Origin: UBA1140 sp964409295
GTDB taxonomy: Bacteria > Campylobacterota > Campylobacteria > Campylobacterales > Sulfurovaceae
Assembly (NCBI GenBank): GCA_964409295.1
Contig: CAYPCV010000186.1
Coordinates: 1 to 8,290, forward strand
Direction: 5' to 3'
DNA length: 8,290 nucleotides
Program-made: the position numbers and the translations under genes
The notes under the pieces: model-generated
What the model saw: only the letters and a program-made list of their open reading frames with translations
Told to the model about the DNA's origin: nothing
The model's database searches: none
In this document: one piece after another, positions 4,951 through 8,290 of the stretch
Position numbering within the stretch: position 1 is the stretch's first letter
How the letters are laid out: each line of letters starts with the position of its first letter

Positions 4951-7524
4951 ATGAAACAACAATATAAGTCTTATGATGAGGGTTGTGCCTTTCTCGAAGA
5001 GTGTGTCCAAAAATATCCAGATTTAATCACTGTAGAAAATATTGGTACTACTTGGGAAAACAGACCTATACTTTTAGCGACCATTAGTCTGCACGTTGCT
5101 TATGCAAACCTAAAGCCTGCTCTGCTCTATACAGGAACAGCCCATGCACGAGAGTGGATTGGTCATGAGTTGGGTATCGATTTTATTGACTATATTTTAA
5201 GTAACCACCAAAATAATCCAGAAATTTTAGAAACGCTTACACATAATACACTCTACCTAGTTCCTTGTCTTAACCCTGATGGTTTTGAATACAGCCGAAA
5301 ACACTTCTCTTTTTGGAGAAAAAATCGACGAGACAACGGCGACGGAACATTTGGTGTCGATTTAAATCGAAACTTCTCTGTGGGCTATAACAAATCAACC
5401 TTTACAGCAGGAAATACCTACAGTGGGCCTCATCCATTTTCTGAACCTGAAACATTAGCCATCAAGAAATTTGTTGACACGCATGCAAATATTACCATTG
5501 CATTAGATTACCATTCACAAGGAAATGTCTTTTTCCCTGCTCATAAATTTAACCATGAGAGTGAAATAGAGGGTACAGATATGAATACACTTTGTGCAAA
5601 CATGAACTATCATATCCATAAAATAACAGGGCGAAAGTATGGAATCAATCGAGGAAAGCCACCTACAAAGCTTATCTCAGGTTCTGGTCGTGAATACTAT
5701 TATGAAAAAGGAATTTTAGCCATTGTTGTAGAAGTTGGAACACGAAACATTCCAGATTATATTCAAAATATGTCTGAATCTGTTAGCGAAAATATTCCTG
5801 CCCTACTATATGCTTTGGGCGAAGCAAAAAACTATGGTCAAACAGCACCACAACGTGTTAGCAACTTTCATATAGACTCTTTTTCATCAAACAGCTGTTC
5901 ATTAACATGGGAATATGACAACAATCCCACTGTCTATTTTGAGATTTATAGAAATTTAAATAATAAAATGTCCTGTAATCACTCTTCACTTATAGCGACA
6001 ACCTGTAATACAAGCTTTATAGATGAGAATTTAAAAAGTGGTACAATGTATTTCTATTATATTCGAGCCATAAATAAACTTTCAAAAACCAAATCTCCAT
6101 TTGCTCCAAAAGTTAAACTTAAAACCCTACTTGGAGAAGCAGAATTTTCACGAACCATCTTTCCTCATGCTTCAGATGTAGGGTATGTAGCTGAGAAATC
6201 TCCCGAAGCTAATCATGGGCATTTTGGAGTACAGTCTCTAAAAGTTGGTGTAAGTCAAAACAGAGGAATCTCCTATGGTGTAATGCGTTTTGATTTAAGT
6301 TCAATTCCTGAAGATGCTATTATTTTAGAGACAAAAGTTTCACTCTACCCTCTAAACCGTGTCTCTGCAAAAATTGAAAAATATGGAGAGTGGTCTTTAT
6401 CTATTATTGACCAAGAATCTATCTCGAACATTCGTGATTTTGAACAAGTGCATCACGCTAAACATATTAAAACCATTGGAGGTAGTATTCCTTCAGAAAA
6501 ACTGACCCAAGGTATTTGGTCTCATTGGGACTGTAATGATTTTGAGAAAAAAATTATCCAAAGTCAATTGGAAAAACGAAATATGATTCTAAAATTGGAA
6601 GGGCCAACTCTATTACCTATTGGTCGAGACTCACAAATCATGGTCTTTGATTTAGGGTATGGAAATGCAGGAGGGGGCTTACACTATCGCCCCTCTATTG
6701 ATATTAAATACACCATTCCAAGTAAAGAGATAAGTATAGAGTTGCAAAATTCAATGACTATCTCTCCAGAAGATATTACTCAAGACTCTATGGCATGTGG
6801 ATTTAATAAGAGTGATGAAAAGATTTACGCCTATATGTCGTTTGATTTATCTAAGCTACCTGACCCAGATGAATCTATTATTACTGATGCGTGGATAGAA
6901 ATTACCAATACCTCTACAGTTAAAAAAACCGTTGATATTCGTTATAACGTTGAATTTGTAGATTTAGAAGAGTTTAGCTACCAAGACATTCGAGAACGTG
7001 AACGTATCGAATTTATTGGCTACGAAGTTAGTTCAGCCGAGCTTGGAAAAAAGAAAAAACACCACTTTATCTTTGACCAATACTCAAAACTAGCTCTAGA
7101 AGAGAAACAACGACATGGAGAAGAGGCAAAATTTGTTATTCATCCAACCTCTACTCTTTGTCGAGACCATCTTATTAAATGGTCATACAAAGGGAAAAAA
7201 GCAGCCAAATTAATGGTTAAATACATCAAAAGACGAAAGCACCCTCTTCCTTCTGTTGTAAATCTTCAATGTAAAGTTGAAAATAAATTGGTAAAATTAA
7301 CATGGGATAAAATCGAAGACAATGACTTAGTGGGGTACTATGTGGTACGAAACCGTTGGCATACTCCAAAGAGTCCATTTGATGGAGTAAAACTCTATGC
7401 AGGGTCAGATAACTATACCTTTGACAATTTTGGTTCAACAAAGATGGATAAATATTTTGCCGTCTTTACCTATGATAATGTTCCTAATTTTAGCCAAGCA
7501 TCTGAAGTAGAATACAAAGCGTAA
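4951..7524 (+). CDS. M14 zinc carboxypeptidase with FN3-like and DNRLRE-like domains, no signal peptide
   Basis: The first 295 residues form an M14 (carboxypeptidase A-type) peptidase, which removes C-terminal residues using one zinc. The zinc ligands are His65 and Glu68 in TAHAREW and His188 in LDYHSQG. The substrate-binding set is Arg67, Arg126 (WRKNRR) and Asn139-Arg140 (DLNRNFS), and the general base is Glu261 in VVEVGT, so it should be active. No pro-domain is present. Residues about 300-392 look like a fibronectin type III domain. Residues 394-590 look like a DNRLRE domain, with LKVGV and MRFDLSSIPEDAIILETKV. Residues 591-762 look like a second, diverged copy with MSFDLSKLP, and residues 766-857 like a final FN3 domain. 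The start at 4951 has AGGGGA upstream and an in-frame TAG at 4936-4938, so there is no hidden signal peptide. Such fusions are usually secreted. Here the location is unclear. The gene appears to be monocistronic, and its substrate is unknown. Confidence 0.9.
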   Translation: MKQQYKSYDEGCAFLEECVQKYPDLITVENIGTTWENRPILLATISLHVAYANLKPALLYTGTAHAREWIGHELGIDFIDYILSNHQNNPEILETLTHNTLYLVPCLNPDGFEYSRKHFSFWRKNRRDNGDGTFGVDLNRNFSVGYNKSTFTAGNTYSGPHPFSEPETLAIKKFVDTHANITIALDYHSQGNVFFPAHKFNHESEIEGTDMNTLCANMNYHIHKITGRKYGINRGKPPTKLISGSGREYYYEKGILAIVVEVGTRNIPDYIQNMSESVSENIPALLYALGEAKNYGQTAPQRVSNFHIDSFSSNSCSLTWEYDNNPTVYFEIYRNLNNKMSCNHSSLIATTCNTSFIDENLKSGTMYFYYIRAINKLSKTKSPFAPKVKLKTLLGEAEFSRTIFPHASDVGYVAEKSPEANHGHFGVQSLKVGVSQNRGISYGVMRFDLSSIPEDAIILETKVSLYPLNRVSAKIEKYGEWSLSIIDQESISNIRDFEQVHHAKHIKTIGGSIPSEKLTQGIWSHWDCNDFEKKIIQSQLEKRNMILKLEGPTLLPIGRDSQIMVFDLGYGNAGGGLHYRPSIDIKYTIPSKEISIELQNSMTISPEDITQDSMACGFNKSDEKIYAYMSFDLSKLPDPDESIITDAWIEITNTSTVKKTVDIRYNVEFVDLEEFSYQDIRERERIEFIGYEVSSAELGKKKKHHFIFDQYSKLALEEKQRHGEEAKFVIHPTSTLCRDHLIKWSYKGKKAAKLMVKYIKRRKHPLPSVVNLQCKVENKLVKLTWDKIEDNDLVGYYVVRNRWHTPKSPFDGVKLYAGSDNYTFDNFGSTKMDKYFAVFTYDNVPNFSQASEVEYKA

Positions 7525-7549
7525 TAGAGAGATTTTTTCTCTCTATTAC
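7521..7549 (+). terminator. Hairpin overlapping the carboxypeptidase stop codon
   Basis: A perfect 12-bp stem (GTAATAGAGAGA at 7521-7532, TCTCTCTATTAC at 7538-7549) encloses a five-T loop and includes the stop codon TAA at 7522-7524. The tail after it (TCATACATACTTTT) has only a short delayed T-run, so intrinsic termination would be modest. A role in protecting the mRNA 3' end is equally possible. Confidence 0.55.
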
Positions 7550-7613
7550 TCATACATACTTTTAAACCCATTCTTATATTTTTTAATCTTCCTTTTAAGA
7601 TAATCTTTAATCT

Positions 7614-7694
7614 ATGATTCCTAATATTCACATTGTTTCTCCTATGGCTTTTCAAAAAAAGTTAGAGGAGTCTTTTCTACATTATTTAAAATAA
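7614..7694 (+). other. Doubtful 26-codon ORF in the AT-rich gap
   Basis: ATG at 7614 to TAA at 7692-7694 encodes MIPNIHIVSPMAFQKKLEES plus six more residues (FLHYLK), with an in-frame stop just upstream (7608-7610). The composition is protein-like, with a mixed hydrophobic and charged pattern. There is no convincing ribosome binding site and no family is recognised. It could be a small protein, the remnant of a decayed gene, or chance. The rest of 7550-7811 is very AT-rich (especially 7685-7790) and shows no gene. Confidence 0.15.
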
Positions 7695-7811
7695 TATAAC
7701 ATTAAAACAAATTATTTTTAATATAAAAACATATATTATATTTTCTTTTATATATTTATTGTAACTTTTAATTAATTCTTTATGAAAACGATACGACTTT
7801 AGGTAGTTGGT

Positions 7812-7820
7812 TGATATAAT
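7812..7820 (+). promoter_or_regulatory. Extended -10 promoter upstream of the exported-protein gene
   Basis: TGATATAAT is a full extended -10 element (TGn plus perfect TATAAT), preceded by the phased T- and A-rich tracts typical of Campylobacterota promoters (about 7740-7800) and without a -35 box. It predicts a transcript start near 7827, so transcription would run straight into the inverted-repeat element at 7836-7956 and leave a leader of about 155 nt before the ATG at 7982. Confidence 0.6.
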
Positions 7821-7835
7821 AATTAAAGTAAACCT

Positions 7836-7956
7836 TAGCCCATTCCAATTCTAATTTTATAAGTGAGAATATAGCTATTTTTAGTAGATAGTTACCTATT
7901 GTTTTGATAAAAAACACCATAAAAACTAAAGACTTAGTTAGTATTGGAATGGGCTA
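7836..7956 (+). repeat. 121-nt element bounded by perfect 14-bp inverted repeats
   Basis: TAGCCCATTCCAAT (7836-7849) and ATTGGAATGGGCTA (7943-7956) are exact reverse complements. Within the 93 nt between them are smaller inverted repeats: TGTTTT/AAAACA around GATAA, AACTAA/TTAGTT around AGAC, and CTAT/ATAG. As RNA this would be a multi-branch fold closed by a long terminal stem, starting about ten bases after the predicted transcript start and ending 25 bases before the next ATG. As DNA it could be a MITE whose ends are flanked by a TA duplication, as in IS630/Tc1-type insertions. There is no ORF inside. Structure is well supported, but the choice between the two readings is not. Confidence 0.6.
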
Positions 7957-7981
7957 GTAAATCTAAGGATTATATTTAATT

Positions 7982-8290
7982 ATGAATAGTATAAAATTTT
8001 TAATTATCTGCATAGTCAATCGTATGTCAGTTTTTTTGTTTTTGACTTTTATGTTAAGTACCATTTCTCAGGCTAAAACTATAGATTGTCCCAAAGAGTA
8101 TAATCTTCATAAAGATATTATTTCAGAATATATGATTAGAATAGAAGATGGTATCTATTCTGAAGGTTGTGATATTATTCCTGTTTATTCGGCCATTATT
8201 GAAGCTGAAAACTTTGATATATTGGATGAGATAGAAGAGAATCCTAAAATATTACAGCATTTAAAAAAACTTTTTTCTATTAACTCAAAT
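7982..8290 (+). CDS. Exported protein of unknown function (3' end outside window)
   Basis: The open frame of 103 codons reaches the window edge without a stop. Residues 1-31 look like a Sec signal peptide: Lys5 and Arg14, a hydrophobic core (VFLFLTFMLSTI), and a plausible cleavage after Ser-Gln-Ala31. The mature part begins KTIDCP and contains two cysteines (Cys36, Cys63) that could form a disulfide in the periplasm. Residues about 66-98 (IPVYSAIIEAENFDILDEI followed by helix) recall an ankyrin-type helix pair, but one partial repeat is not proof. AAGGA at 7965-7969 lies 12 bases upstream, rather far. An internal ATG at 8024 would drop the positively charged start, so 7982 is preferred. Expression is probably from the promoter at 7812-7820 through the 7836-7956 element. 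Confidence 0.7.
   Translation, partial: MNSIKFLIICIVNRMSVFLFLTFMLSTISQAKTIDCPKEYNLHKDIISEYMIRIEDGIYSEGCDIIPVYSAIIEAENFDILDEIEENPKILQHLKKLFSINSN

Noticed and set aside
7226..7655. Minus-strand ORFs over the end of the carboxypeptidase gene and its terminator
   Set aside because: They overlap a well-supported coding region or its hairpin, lack ribosome binding sites, and do not read like proteins.
7550..7981. CRISPR array, tRNA or other known RNA gene in the long intergenic region
   Set aside because: No regularly spaced repeats, no cloverleaf, and no motif of tmRNA, SRP RNA or a riboswitch family that I recognise were seen.

Overview
The window looks like chromosomal DNA from a low-GC member of the Campylobacterota (Epsilonproteobacteria), most likely a Sulfurovum- or Sulfurimonas-like organism. 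The main reasons are the long DapD of the campylobacterial type, an atpB gene standing apart from the other ATP synthase genes, a compact operon of unrelated housekeeping genes, and promoters with good -10 boxes but no clear -35 box. The genus is inferred from protein style and was not searched.

Positions 1-4828 are all on the minus strand. Reading in the direction of transcription, a six-gene run starts at 4828: dapD (lysine and diaminopimelate synthesis), a 77-residue protein of unknown function, a small S4 RNA-binding protein, trpD (tryptophan synthesis), tsaE (t6A tRNA modification) and lptB (lipopolysaccharide export ATPase). Gaps are short (9, 54, -4, 16 and 12 nt), so co-transcription from a promoter near 4870 is likely. 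A 189-nt gap with its own probable promoter follows, then atpB (F0 subunit a) and the first 13 codons of another minus-strand gene that leaves the window at position 1. As written, dapD is broken by an apparent one-base deletion at 3959-3963. The rest of the protein continues intact in the next frame down to 3636.

Positions 4829-4950 form a divergent intergenic region with back-to-back promoters and a perfect 14-nt palindrome between them. Positions 4951-7524 (plus strand) encode an 857-residue M14 zinc carboxypeptidase fused to fibronectin-III-like and DNRLRE-like beta domains. It has no signal peptide although this architecture is usually extracellular. A 12-bp hairpin overlaps its stop codon.

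Positions 7550-7981 are AT-rich and carry no convincing gene. They hold a 26-codon ORF of doubtful status, an extended -10 promoter, and a 121-nt segment closed by perfect 14-bp inverted repeats. That segment could be a structured 5' leader or a MITE-like insertion with TA ends. From 7982 to the window end runs the start of a plus-strand gene for an exported protein of unknown function.

Most of the window is ordinary housekeeping DNA. The parts worth a second look are the carboxypeptidase fusion, the inverted-repeat element upstream of the exported protein, the dapD frameshift and two palindromes.
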